Source: Candidatus Limnocylindria bacterium
GTDB lineage: Bacteria > Chloroflexota > Limnocylindria > P2-11E
NCBI GenBank assembly: GCA_036523395.1
Contig: DATDEH010000048.1
Location: 1 to 41,870 of the forward strand
DNA length: 41,870 bases
Direction of reading: 5' to 3'
A program made the translations under genes and the position numbers. The notes under the pieces are model-generated. The model did not search any database, was not told the origin of the DNA, and saw nothing but the letters and a program-made list of their open reading frames with translations. Positions 1 to 7,742 of the stretch are shown piece by piece. Every line of letters starts with the position of its first letter. Position 1 is the first letter of the stretch.

Positions 1-588
1 GAGGACACGTTCACGATCGCCGCCGCCGATCGTGTCGCGCTCGCGATCGCCAACCGCCGGGTGCTCGAGACCGCGCAGCGCCAGGCCACGACCGACGGCC
101 TCACCGGGCTACACAACCGCCACTTCCTCCGCGAGCAGCTCCGCCTGCTGCACTCGCTCGCGACGCGCCACGGCCAGAGCTACGCCGTCATCGCGTTCGA
201 CGTCGACGGCCTGAAGCAGGTCAACGACACCTACGGCCATGAGACCGGCGATCTCGCGCTCCGCGGATTCGCGAACGTGCTCCGCAAGACGGCGCGCGGG
301 TCGGACGTGGGCGTGCGGACGGGCGGCGACGAATTCCTGGTCCTGATCCCGCGCGGCGGCCTGGACGATGCCCGCGTGCTGGCCGAGCGGGTGCGGGAGG
401 CTCTCGCGGCGCAGGGCCGCGCCGAACCGCACACTGCGATCACGGTGAGCGCCGGTGTGAGCGCGTGGCGCACCGGCCGCACGGCCGAGGACACGGTGGA
501 GGCCGCCGACGCGATGCTGTATGCGGCCAAGCGGGCAGGAAAGGACCGCATCATGACCGAGACGACCGAGGCGGCGGCCGGGACCTAG
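1..588 (+). CDS. Diguanylate cyclase, C-terminal part (GAF end + GGDEF domain), partial
   Basis: The frame is open from base 1, so the gene begins outside the window. The first ~20 residues (…RVALAIANRRVLETA) look like the last helix of a GAF domain, followed by a GGDEF domain opening with TTDGLTGLHNRHF. The active-site loop GGDEF is intact (about bases 325-339), and an RxxD inhibitory site (RGSD) lies five residues before it, so product inhibition by c-di-GMP is expected. Role by family: synthesis of cyclic di-GMP from two GTP. No EAL domain follows. The gene ends just before the groES promoter and is probably unrelated to it functionally. The GTG at base 61 is an internal codon and not the real start. 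Confidence 0.93.
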   Translation, partial: EDTFTIAAADRVALAIANRRVLETAQRQATTDGLTGLHNRHFLREQLRLLHSLATRHGQSYAVIAFDVDGLKQVNDTYGHETGDLALRGFANVLRKTARGSDVGVRTGGDEFLVLIPRGGLDDARVLAERVREALAAQGRAEPHTAITVSAGVSAWRTGRTAEDTVEAADAMLYAAKRAGKDRIMTETTEAAAGT

Positions 589-600
589 CGACCGCTCGCC

Positions 601-629
601 TTGACAGGGTTTTCGGCCCTGCCTACAGT
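601..629 (+). promoter_or_regulatory. Sigma-A type promoter of groES-groEL
   Basis: A perfect -35 TTGACA (601-606) and a -10-like TACAGT (624-629) are separated by 17 bp, the optimal spacing. The predicted transcription start (~636) falls inside the CIRCE element immediately downstream, the classical arrangement for HrcA repression. Confidence 0.85.
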
Positions 630-630
630 G

Positions 631-657
631 TTAGCAGTCCACCAGGGCGAGTGCTAA
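631..657 (+). promoter_or_regulatory. CIRCE element (HrcA operator)
   Basis: Inverted repeat TTAGCAGTC (631-639), 9-bp spacer, GAGTGCTAA (649-657). It matches the CIRCE consensus TTAGCACTC-N9-GAGTGCTAA with one change in the left arm (G for C at base 637). It overlaps the predicted start of the groES transcript, so heat-shock derepression by loss of HrcA binding is expected. hrcA itself is not in the window. Confidence 0.95.
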
Positions 658-715
658 TTCAAAACGACGGCCCCAGCCGGGCACCGGCGCGGGCGAAGTG
701 AAGGGGGAAATTCGA

Positions 716-1027
716 ATGCCAGCAGTCGCAGAGAAGATCAAGCTCAAGCCGCTCGGATCCCGCGTGGTCATCAAGGCCCTCGACCGTGAGGAGACCACCA
801 AGAGTGGGATCTTCCTACCCGATACCGCGAAAGAGAAGCCGATGGAAGGCCGCGTCCTCGCGGTCGGTCCCGGCGACCGTGACGAGGACGGCAAGCGCGT
901 TCCGGTCGAGCTCAAAGAGGGCGAGCGCGTCCTCTACCAGAAGTACGCCGGAACGGAATTCAAGCTCGATGGTGAGGAGTACCTGATCCTGTCGGAGAAG
1001 GACGTCCTCGCGCGCATCGAGGAATAG
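716..1027 (+). CDS. groES: Co-chaperonin GroES (Hsp10)
   Basis: A 103-residue protein of normal GroES length. It forms the heptameric lid on GroEL that closes the folding cage in the cytoplasm. [17 protein letters not shown] is the conserved N-terminal strand, followed by the mobile-loop segment ([16 protein letters not shown]) that contacts GroEL and the roof and C-terminal strands ([28 protein letters not shown]). ATG 716 is chosen because it is preceded by an A/G-rich Shine-Dalgarno (AAGGGGGA, ~701-708). A GTG at 698 would place the ribosome-binding site inside the gene. It is followed after 14 bp by groEL in one operon, controlled by the upstream CIRCE. Confidence 0.97.
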   Translation: MPAVAEKIKLKPLGSRVVIKALDREETTKSGIFLPDTAKEKPMEGRVLAVGPGDRDEDGKRVPVELKEGERVLYQKYAGTEFKLDGEEYLILSEKDVLARIEE

Positions 1028-1041
1028 GGAGAGGGATAAAC

Positions 1042-2673
1042 ATGGCAAAGCAACTCGTATTCACCGATGAGGCGCGCAAGAAGCTGAAGCAGGGCGTCGA
1101 CGTCATGGCGAACGCCGTGAAGACCACGCTCGGCCCGAAGGGCCGCAATGTCGCGCTCGACAAGAAGTTCGGATCGCCGACCGTGACGCACGACGGCGTC
1201 ACCGTCGCGCGCGAGGTCGAGCTCGAGGATCCATTCGAGAACATGGGCGCACAGCTGCTCAAGGAGGCCGCGACGAAGACCAACGACATCGCCGGTGACG
1301 GCACGACCACATCGGTCGTCCTCGCGCAGGCCATCGTTCACGAGGGTCTGCGCAACATCGCCGCTGGCGCGAACCCGATGCTCCTGAAGCGCGGCCTCGA
1401 GAAGGGTGGCGCGGCTGTCGTCGAGGCCATCAAGGCCGACGCAAAGGAAGTCAAGGGAAAGGCCGAGATCGCGCAGATCGCGACGATCTCCGCCGCCGAC
1501 GAGAGCATCGGTCAGCTCATCGCTGACGTGATGGACAAGGTCGGTCGCGAGGGCGTGATCACTGTCGAGGAGTCCAAGGGCCTGCAGTTCGAGACCGAGT
1601 TCGTCGAGGGCATGCAGATCGACCGCGGTTACATCTCGGCGTACTTCGTCACCAACGCGGACCGCATGGAAGCCATCATCGAGGACCCGTACATCCTCAT
1701 CACCGACAAGAAGATCTCCGCGATCACCGACATCCTGCCTGTGCTCGAGAAGCTCGTGCAGGTCTCCAAGAACCTCATCATCGTCGGAGAGGACATCGAC
1801 GGCGAGGCGCTCGCCACGCTCGTCGTGAACAAGTTGCGCGGCACGCTCAACGTGCTCGGCGTCAAGGCGCCGGGCTTCGGTGACCGCCGCAAGGCGATGC
1901 TCGAGGACATCGCGATCCTCACCGGTGGCCAGGTCATCACCGAAGAGGCCGGCCGCAAGCTCGACTCAACGACGATCCAGGACCTCGGACGCGCTCGCCG
2001 TGTTACGGCGACCAAGGACGAGACCACCTTCGTCGAGGGTCACGGCGACCAGGACAAGATCCTGGCCCGCGTGAAGCAGATCAAGGCACAGATCGAAGAG
2101 ACGACCAGCGACTTCGACAAGGAGAAGCTCCAGGAGCGTCTCGCGAAGCTCGCCGGCGGCGTCGCCGTCATCAAGGTCGGCGCGGCCACAGAGGTCGAGC
2201 TCAAAGAGAAGAAGCACCGCGTCGAGGACGCGCTCTCGGCTGCCCGCGCGGGCGTCGAAGAGGGCATGGTCCCGGGCGGCGAGGTCACCCTGCTCAACGC
2301 CATCAAGGCTCTGGACAAGGTCAAGGCCGAGGGCGATGAGCTCACCGGTGTGAACATCCTGCGGCGCGCGCTCGAGGAGCCGTTCCGTCAGCTCGTCGCG
2401 AACGCCGGACACGATGGCTCGGTCATGCTGGACGGCATCCGCCGCAAGCAGGCCGAGACCAAGTCCAACGTCTGGGGCTACGAGGTCATCAAGAACGAGA
2501 TCGTCGACCTGTTCAAGGCCGGCGTGATCGACCCCGCCAAGGTCGTCCGGTCTGCGGTCGAGAACGCGGTGTCCATCGGCGCGATGATCCTGACCACCGA
2601 GGCGCTCATCACGGACCTTCCCGAGAAGGAAAAGGCTCCCGCGATGCCCGGTGGCGGCGGGATGGACTATTAG
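1042..2673 (+). CDS. groEL: Chaperonin GroEL (Hsp60)
   Basis: A 543-residue ATP-dependent chaperonin subunit, full length. It forms the 14-mer that encloses and refolds substrates together with GroES. Visible hallmarks are [17 protein letters not shown], the ATP-binding [12 protein letters not shown] near residue 85, the apical region [17 protein letters not shown], and the family signature AAVEEG-like segment present here as [15 protein letters not shown]. The C-terminus has a short Gly-Met tail (PGGGGMDY) and not several GGM repeats. The start ATG is preceded by a strong AGGGAGAGGGA ribosome-binding site. It is the second gene of the groESL operon and is followed by a clear intrinsic terminator. 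Confidence 0.98.
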   Translation: MAKQLVFTDEARKKLKQGVDVMANAVKTTLGPKGRNVALDKKFGSPTVTHDGVTVAREVELEDPFENMGAQLLKEAATKTNDIAGDGTTTSVVLAQAIVHEGLRNIAAGANPMLLKRGLEKGGAAVVEAIKADAKEVKGKAEIAQIATISAADESIGQLIADVMDKVGREGVITVEESKGLQFETEFVEGMQIDRGYISAYFVTNADRMEAIIEDPYILITDKKISAITDILPVLEKLVQVSKNLIIVGEDIDGEALATLVVNKLRGTLNVLGVKAPGFGDRRKAMLEDIAILTGGQVITEEAGRKLDSTTIQDLGRARRVTATKDETTFVEGHGDQDKILARVKQIKAQIEETTSDFDKEKLQERLAKLAGGVAVIKVGAATEVELKEKKHRVEDALSAARAGVEEGMVPGGEVTLLNAIKALDKVKAEGDELTGVNILRRALEEPFRQLVANAGHDGSVMLDGIRRKQAETKSNVWGYEVIKNEIVDLFKAGVIDPAKVVRSAVENAVSIGAMILTTEALITDLPEKEKAPAMPGGGGMDY

Positions 2674-2696
2674 CCGCTGTCAGGCGACGCAGGAAG

Positions 2697-2732
2697 AGAG
2701 CCCCGCCGGAACTAACGGCGGGGCTCTTCTTT
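2697..2732 (+). terminator. Rho-independent terminator after groEL
   Basis: A 12-bp perfect GC-rich stem (2697-2708 with 2716-2727) encloses a 7-nt loop (GAACTAA) and is followed by a short T-rich tract (TCTTT). It lies 24 bp after the groEL stop and ends the groESL transcript. Confidence 0.92.
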
Positions 2733-3417
2733 ACTGCGCGAATCGCGCGCGCCAAGAGATCGAGACACCGCAGATACGTTCACAACGAAGATGCAACCAG
2801 CGCGGACGCAGACCTCACCACTAAACGGGGTCTAGTTGGGCTGCGCGGGGTCACCGCTCGCTCACCCACCAACGCTGCGGCGGCCCCGCGCCTTTCATCT
2901 AGATAGCCGAGACGCAAAGAAGCAGGTGTTTCGGTGATTACGCGCGCCGTGTGATCCTAGTGAGCACGGCCGACAACTCGAACGCGACGCGCGCGACCCA
3001 GCTTCGGCAGCCCAAACGGCGTATCGGGTCAGGGCTGAGTAGCGGGTATCCCACCATCCCCGGCCGTCCTGGATCCAACACGCCCTACTCGCTCACCTGA
3101 CCCGACGCCGCGTCCGACAGGCCTAACCGGTCGCGGTGGAGATCCGGTTGAGCCCCAGTGCGCACGCGGTCGAACTGCCGCCGAAGCTACTCGACGTTGT
3201 TCACCGACCCGGCGTCGGGCGGACCGAGGAGGCGCATCGCGATTGTCACGCTTCGCCGCGCGCGCTGCTCCTCCCGCGAGGACTCGTCGCGTCCCTGTGC
3301 GTCCGCGCTGGTCGCGCGAGCTTCTGCGCCCTCCACCAAGATCGGTTCCATATGCCCAACACACACTGACATCCATTGTCTGCGGGTTGGATGGGAAGCG
3401 GTCGAGTTTCGGTTGGG
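2733..3417. other. 685-bp stretch without a protein gene; three hairpins
   Basis: The reading frames here look like GC-rich noise: none has a ribosome-binding site or recognisable protein. Three inverted repeats stand out. One pairs 2843-2850 with 2884-2891 (8 bp) plus an inner 4 bp (2854-2857 with 2877-2880). One pairs 2946-2951 with 2965-2970. The longest pairs 3017-3022+3025-3033+3037-3042 with 3085-3090+3096-3104+3105-3110, giving 21 base pairs with a 2-nt bulge, a 3/5 internal loop and a 42-nt terminal loop. It could be a structured RNA, a small mobile-element remnant, or a terminator region between the convergent groEL and GT4 genes. No known RNA family (tRNA, tmRNA, RNase P, SRP) was recognised. 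Confidence 0.5.
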
Positions 3418-4620
3418 TCACCATGTGAGGAGTCGCGAGGCACGGAGGCGCTCTGGGATACCGGTCTTTGCCGACGCGTAGACGTCGAGCAGATCGCGCG
3501 CGACATTCTCGATGCGGAACTTCTCACGAGCCCGCACGGCCGCTCTTGCGCCGAGGTCAGCTCGACGGTCCGCATCCTGGACGAGCCGCAGCAGCTCGCG
3601 CGCCAGGCCGACCGGGTCGGCCGGCGGCGCGCATAGGCCAGTCTGGTCGGGCACCAGGAACTCACCAGGTCCGCAGTACGTGATCACTGAAGGCAGCCCT
3701 CGTGCCATCGCCTCCAGCAATGCGACCGATCCCGAGCCGAGCGGCGCCGCGAGAGCGAAGACATCGCTCGCATCAAGGAATGGCGCGGGGTCGAGTTGGT
3801 GCCCGAGGAAGTGAATGTTGTCCGCGACCGCGAGCTCCGCGGAAAGCGCGTGAAGATGGTCCCGGAGCGGGCCGTCCCCGATCAGCAGCAGGCAGCAGGG
3901 CGCGTTGAGCCTCACTTGGGCGAATGCGCGCATCAGGTCGTCGAGGCCCTTCTCGTCCGCGAGGCGCGCCACGCACGCGATGACGACGGCCGAGGTCGGG
4001 ATCCCAAGCGAGTCACGGATCCGCGCGCGATGCGCCGCGCGGACATCCGGATCGACCTCCGCGATGCGGATGCCCGGCGGGATGCCTACGAAGTTGCGCG
4101 GCTCACCCAGCCAGGTACGGCGCAGCGCGGCATTCCTGGCGGAAAGTGTGACGACCGCGTGCAGCAGTCGATCCTTCAGCCGTGTCGCGAGGCGCAGTCG
4201 CGTCCCGGGCTCCGCGAACGGCACGTTGTGTTCGGTCAACACGACCGTCGCCGAGGTGGCGATCCGTGCCGCGGTGATGAGAGCGACGCCGCCCGTTGGG
4301 CCGCCGGTGTGGACGTGGACGGCATCGGGTCGCCAATCGCGCATGAAGCGGATCACACGCGCGATCGCGACGCTTTGCGCCACGCGGCCGTGGCGGGCGT
4401 CGGTGTCGAGCCGCTCGACGCGGGCGCCGGCGGCGGCGAAACGCCCTGCAAGCCCGTCGAACGCGGGCGCGACCGGCACGAGAGCGGCAACCTCAACGCC
4501 GCGCCCGACGAGCTCGACCGCGATGTCCACGCATTGGCCCTCCATCCCGCCGACGGTGACCGACTGGAGGGCCAGGAGCACGCGACCAGCCGGCGCTCGC
4601 CTTGCCTCCTCTGCGCTCAC
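3418..4620 (-). CDS. Glycosyltransferase family 4 (GT-B fold)
   Basis: A 400-residue retaining GT-B glycosyltransferase, expected to add a sugar from a nucleotide-sugar donor to the lipid-linked EPS unit at the inner membrane face. The N-terminal acceptor domain carries the glycine loop VGGMEGQCVDIA and HVHTGGPTGG. The C-terminal donor domain begins near VARLADEKGLDDLMRAF, with LLIGDGPLRDHL and an E-x7-E-like segment (SGSVALLEAMARGLPSVI). It is a close paralogue of the minus-strand GT4 at 27386-28618: both share GGME, DTDAR/TTDARxGR, TATVVLTEH and RRNAALRR-type blocks. It reads divergently from the GT2 at 4719 and converges on groEL. Sugar specificity cannot be read from sequence. Confidence 0.9.
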   Translation of the reverse strand: MSAEEARRAPAGRVLLALQSVTVGGMEGQCVDIAVELVGRGVEVAALVPVAPAFDGLAGRFAAAGARVERLDTDARHGRVAQSVAIARVIRFMRDWRPDAVHVHTGGPTGGVALITAARIATSATVVLTEHNVPFAEPGTRLRLATRLKDRLLHAVVTLSARNAALRRTWLGEPRNFVGIPPGIRIAEVDPDVRAAHRARIRDSLGIPTSAVVIACVARLADEKGLDDLMRAFAQVRLNAPCCLLLIGDGPLRDHLHALSAELAVADNIHFLGHQLDPAPFLDASDVFALAAPLGSGSVALLEAMARGLPSVITYCGPGEFLVPDQTGLCAPPADPVGLARELLRLVQDADRRADLGARAAVRAREKFRIENVARDLLDVYASAKTGIPERLRASRLLTW

Positions 4621-4654
4621 ACCCGGAGGCTAACGGGGCTCCGCGGCTGGCCGC

Positions 4655-4683
4655 CGCAACCGCCGCTCAACTTTGCCGTATCC
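4655..4683 (+). promoter_or_regulatory. Weak candidate 11-bp-periodic box
   Basis: CGCAACC (4655-4661), 4 bp, CTCAACT (4666-4672), 4 bp, CGTATCC (4677-4683). It keeps the 7+4 spacing of the stronger boxes in this locus but with more mismatches. It lies in the divergent gap between the two glycosyltransferases. It would be dismissed without the stronger copies at 18053, 22525 and 33602. Confidence 0.3.
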
Positions 4684-4718
4684 ACTCCCAAACGGCGGAC
4701 CGTCAGGCTCCCGGGCGG

Positions 4719-6221
4719 GTGGGACAGCGAGTTTCTGGGTCCGATGATCGGCTGACCGCGTACGACGCCGCTTGCGGCAGCTCCATCAACGCGGCATTCG
4801 CCTGCTTTCAGGGCATGGACCCGTCGCCAGCGATGGCGCCCGTATTTGCCGCGGTGGTGCACCGCAGGACCGGTGGTCGCGACGACGGAACGCATAACCC
4901 GCTGAAGCTCGAGGGCGCTGGTTGGGCCGGTTACACCGGGCGCGCGCACCACGCGGGCGCCGGGAGCTCCGCGGACACGGCGTCCTTCTCCACCCTCGAC
5001 GACGGGTGCCGTGCGGCGGCCCTCGTCATGCAGTTCCGGGATTGCCAGCACGTGCAGGTCGCGTTCCGGACCGGAGACCCATTGCAGTTCGCAGCTGCCA
5101 TTGAGTCGAGCCCGCTCGCATCGATGATCGAGCTCGCGGGTCTGGTGTCGGCTGTCGAAGCACTCGGGCGTGGTCGCGGCGCGGCCCTCCGCCGAAGGAT
5201 GTCCGCGCTCACGTCGACGGTGCGCAGCCGGCAGAAGCGCTGCACGGCACTTGGTGGTGGCCAGCCTGATGCGCGCCGAACGTGGACTGAGCCGTTGGCG
5301 ACTCCGACCCTCGTCTCGGTCATCGTCCCCACGTGCGACCGCCCCGAGATGCTCGCTGAGGCCCTCGCGAGCATTCGTGCGATCGAAGGACCGGACATTC
5401 GGTTCCAGATCATCGTGGCCGACAATGGCCACAGCCGGCCCGCCGGGGACGTCGCCGCTCGTTTCGACGCGACATACGCGGCCGTCCAGACGAGGGGTGC
5501 CGCCGCAGCACGTAACGTGGGCCTTCGGCTCGCGGCTGGCGACTTCATCGCGTTCCTGGACGACGACGACCTGTGGCTCATGTCGCATGTGCGACCGCAC
5601 TTGCTCATGCTGGCCGAGCACCCCGAATTCGACGCAGCGATTGGTCAAGCCGTCAACACGGATATCACTGGCCGTGAGCTCGGCCAGCCATGGCCGACGC
5701 GCATTCGCTCCGATGGTCGCGTCGCGACCCAATTCTTCTCATTCCACCCGCAGATCGGCACGACCATCGTCCGCGCGAGCGTCGCAAAGCGTGTTGGTGA
5801 GTTCGACGAACGACTCAAGGGCGACCAGGATTGGGACTGGCAGCTCCGCCTTGCCGCGATCGCGCGCATCGGATTCGTTCCGCGGCCGTCGGTGCTCTTT
5901 CGACAGCGACCGATCGGGACGGACACGCATCTCATGTGGACGAGGCTTCCGTACCTCAGCACGGTCATGTGGCGCAACGCCCTACGGATGCCAGGGAACG
6001 TGCGTCTGAGCACCATTACGGCGTTCATCGCCCATCGTGGGACGTACTCGTTCTACTTCGGACAGGCCGCCCGGGCGCACTACAGCGCTGGGGACGTCGC
6101 GCTCGCGCGAACGGCGATGCGTTACTCGTTCCTTTCGTCACCGCCACATTTCGCGATGAGCGTGCTTCGCGACAAGTCGATCCGGCTGCTCCTCGTGCCG
6201 GTGCTCACGGGAAAGAGCTAG
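4719..6221 (+). CDS. GT2 glycosyltransferase with lysozyme-like N-terminal region
   Basis: About 500 residues from GTG 4719. The frame stays open back to a TTG at 4602, but that lies inside the divergent gene, so a later start is likelier; ATG 4815 is also possible. From residue ~200 it is a GT-A family 2 transferase: VSVIVPTCDRPEMLAEAL, the acceptor loop RGAAAARNVGLRLA, the metal-binding FLDDDDLW (~280) and the late DQDWDWQLRLA motif. Residues ~60-150 (HNPLKLEG…GYTGR…FSTLDDGCRAA…FRTGDPLQFAAAIESS) resemble the NPGN/NPLN-type lysozyme-like domains of phage and cell-wall lytic proteins. No signal peptide precedes them, so this part may be a fused, non-lytic remnant. An insertion element starts six bases after the stop codon, so the original C-terminus could have been altered. 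Confidence 0.85.
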   Translation: MGQRVSGSDDRLTAYDAACGSSINAAFACFQGMDPSPAMAPVFAAVVHRRTGGRDDGTHNPLKLEGAGWAGYTGRAHHAGAGSSADTASFSTLDDGCRAAALVMQFRDCQHVQVAFRTGDPLQFAAAIESSPLASMIELAGLVSAVEALGRGRGAALRRRMSALTSTVRSRQKRCTALGGGQPDARRTWTEPLATPTLVSVIVPTCDRPEMLAEALASIRAIEGPDIRFQIIVADNGHSRPAGDVAARFDATYAAVQTRGAAAARNVGLRLAAGDFIAFLDDDDLWLMSHVRPHLLMLAEHPEFDAAIGQAVNTDITGRELGQPWPTRIRSDGRVATQFFSFHPQIGTTIVRASVAKRVGEFDERLKGDQDWDWQLRLAAIARIGFVPRPSVLFRQRPIGTDTHLMWTRLPYLSTVMWRNALRMPGNVRLSTITAFIAHRGTYSFYFGQAARAHYSAGDVALARTAMRYSFLSSPPHFAMSVLRDKSIRLLLVPVLTGKS

Positions 6222-6226
6222 TCCGG

Positions 6227-6239
6227 ATGGCGCGGCCGG
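6227..6239 (+). repeat. Left subterminal inverted repeat of the IS
   Basis: ATGGCGCGGCCGG, a perfect 13-bp inverted match to 7641-7653. It begins six bases after the GT2 stop codon. Confidence 0.85.
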
Positions 6240-6310
6240 CGCCGCACCGTATGTTCGCGGATTAGGTCCGGTCTCCCGGACCCAGAGCACGCAGACGGAG
6301 GACGCCGGCC

Positions 6311-7410
6311 ATGACCGAGGTAGCGCCACATTCATTGGGATGGACGTCTCGAAGCACAGCATCGCGATCGCGCTGTTGCGCCCAGGCGAGCACGTCCCGC
6401 TCGAGCAGACCATCGCGAACACGCCCAAGGCGGTGCGCAGGCAGCTGCGCCGCTGGGGCGATCCGGCCACGCGGCGCGTCTGCTATGAGGCCGGGCCCAC
6501 CGGATACGAGCTGCAGCGCCAGCTTCTCGCCGCGGGTGTCGACTGCGCGGTGATCGCCCCGGCGCTGATCCCAAGCGACCCGGGCAGCGCGTGAAGACCG
6601 ACCGCCGCGACGCGCGGATGCTCTGTCGGCTGCACCGTGCGGGTGAGCTCACCGCGGTGCGTACGCCGAGCCCCGCCGAAGAGATCGTGCGCGACCTGGT
6701 CCGGGCGCGTGAGGACCAGACCGAGGACATCCTGCGCGCCCGGCATCGCACCACCAAGCTGCTGCTGCGCCACGGCCGCGCGTACCGCGAGGGCAAGGGT
6801 TGGACGGCCAAGCACCTACGCTGGATCCGCGAGCAGCAGTTCGAGAGCGCGCTGCTGGCGTCGCTCCTCGACCATCACCTCGCGGTGATCGAGACCCGCC
6901 TGGCCCAGCGCAGCGCGCTCGACGCCGAAATCGCCGCTGTCGCGCACAGCGAGCCGTACGCCGAACCGGTGCGGCGGCTCAGCTGCCTGCGCGGCATCAA
7001 GGAGCTCAGAGCGCTGACGCTGCTGGTGGAGGGCCGGTGACTTCACCCGCTTCGCGACGGCCCGACACTTCATGGGCTTCACCGGGCTCACCGCGAGCGA
7101 GCGCTCCGGCGGCGAGCGGCGCCGCCAGGGCGCGATCACCAAGACCGGCAACGCCCACCTGCGGCGCATCCTGGTCGAGGCGGCCTGGGCCGCGCCGCGC
7201 CGGCCGAGCTTTGGCGCGGCCTTCCGTCGCCGGGTCGCAGGTCAGAGTCCCGACGTCGTGCAGTACGTGATGCGCGCGCAGCAGCGGCTGCACCGGCGGT
7301 ACTGGCGCATCGCTCAGCGCGGCAAGCCGACTCAGGTCGCGACGGTCGCGGCCGCGCGCGAACTCGCGGGCCTCGTCTGGGGCCTCATGAGCGGACGGAC
7401 CGCGAGCTGA
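6311..7410 (+). pseudogene. IS110/IS1111-family transposase, frameshifted
   Basis: ATG 6311 follows a GGAGG ribosome-binding site (6297-6301). The family landmarks are all present but spread over frames: FIGMDVSKHSIAIALL (catalytic DEDD first Asp), CYEAGPTGYELQRQL (Glu), VKTDRRDARML (second Asp region), then the C-terminal transposase_20-like part HFMGFTGLTASERSSG-type and ITKTGNAHLRRILVEAAW. Three single-base events are inferred: near 6330 between the ATG and FIGMD; loss of one C at ~6571 (restores IPKRPGQRVKTD); and gain of one G at ~7031-7033 (restores VEAGDFTRFATARHFMGFTG). The last two are in homopolymer runs and cancel each other. Everything else is intact, so this is either very recent decay or an assembly error. 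Confidence 0.88.
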
Positions 7411-7640
7411 ACGTTGCTGCATCTGGGGCGCGCGCAGCTGGGAGCCCGCGGGCGAGCCCTTCGGAGGGATCCCCGTTTCAGCTATGTGGCGGACCACGGT
7501 CCGAGCCACGTGACTAGTGGGGGGCAGCCTCCGGCGTACCACCGACATGCGGGACAGATCCGCGAATATCAGCGTGGCGAAGCGCCGCTGCCACGTGTCC
7601 GCGTGCTCCCTTTTGCGCTCGCTCCACCGATCACAGTTGA
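7411..7640 (+). other. IS 3' noncoding end, candidate bridge RNA region
   Basis: There is no protein gene in this part. Two stem-loops are visible: 7486-7509 (GTGGC and GGACC pair with GGTCC and GCCAC, GA bulge, 2-nt loop) and 7573-7595 (CGTGGC with GCCACG, 11-nt loop). IS1111-group elements are known to encode their target-choosing bridge RNA on this side of the transposase, so this is where it should lie. The guide loops were not assigned. Confidence 0.45.
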
Positions 7641-7653
7641 CCGGCCGCGCCAT
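7641..7653 (-). repeat. Right subterminal inverted repeat of the IS
   Basis: CCGGCCGCGCCAT, the exact reverse complement of 6227-6239. The segment 7654-7742 outside it holds only the palindrome CGAGAGCTCTCG (7661-7672) and no gene. Confidence 0.85.
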
Positions 7654-7742
7654 ATCAGCGCGAGAGCTCTCGTTCGGTCATCTGGATCTTCCTGTCTTCT
7701 GGAAGCTCCAATAGTGTTCAACGAAGTCCGTCAGTCTTAGAA

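Larger units (their letters stand above)
6227..7653 (+). mobile_element. IS1111-group (IS110 family) insertion sequence
   Basis: The element is delimited by a perfect 13-bp inverted repeat, ATGGCGCGGCCGG at 6227-6239 and its reverse complement at 7641-7653. Inside is a DEDD-type IS110-family transposase (broken) and about 230 bp of noncoding sequence on the transposase 3' side. Short subterminal inverted repeats and a long 3' noncoding end are the traits of the IS1111 subgroup, whose true tips lie a few bases outside the repeats. No target duplication is seen, as expected for the family. It sits between the GT2 stop (6221) and a 12-bp palindrome CGAGAGCTCTCG (7661-7672). Confidence 0.85.

Noticed and set aside
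601-715. Small peptide gene between the cyclase and groES
   Set aside because: The gap is fully explained by promoter, CIRCE and ribosome-binding site; the only frame crosses them.
2893-2925. GAGACGCAAAG, resembling part of a c-di-GMP-I (GEMM) riboswitch
   Set aside because: The paired region, the GNRA loop/receptor and the upstream conserved half are missing, and no gene follows on that strand.
3029-3424. Open frames on both strands in the groEL-GT4 gap (e.g. a 131-codon minus-strand frame)
   Set aside because: They overlap each other, are Arg/Ser-rich like random GC-rich frames, have no ribosome-binding site and no recognisable motif.
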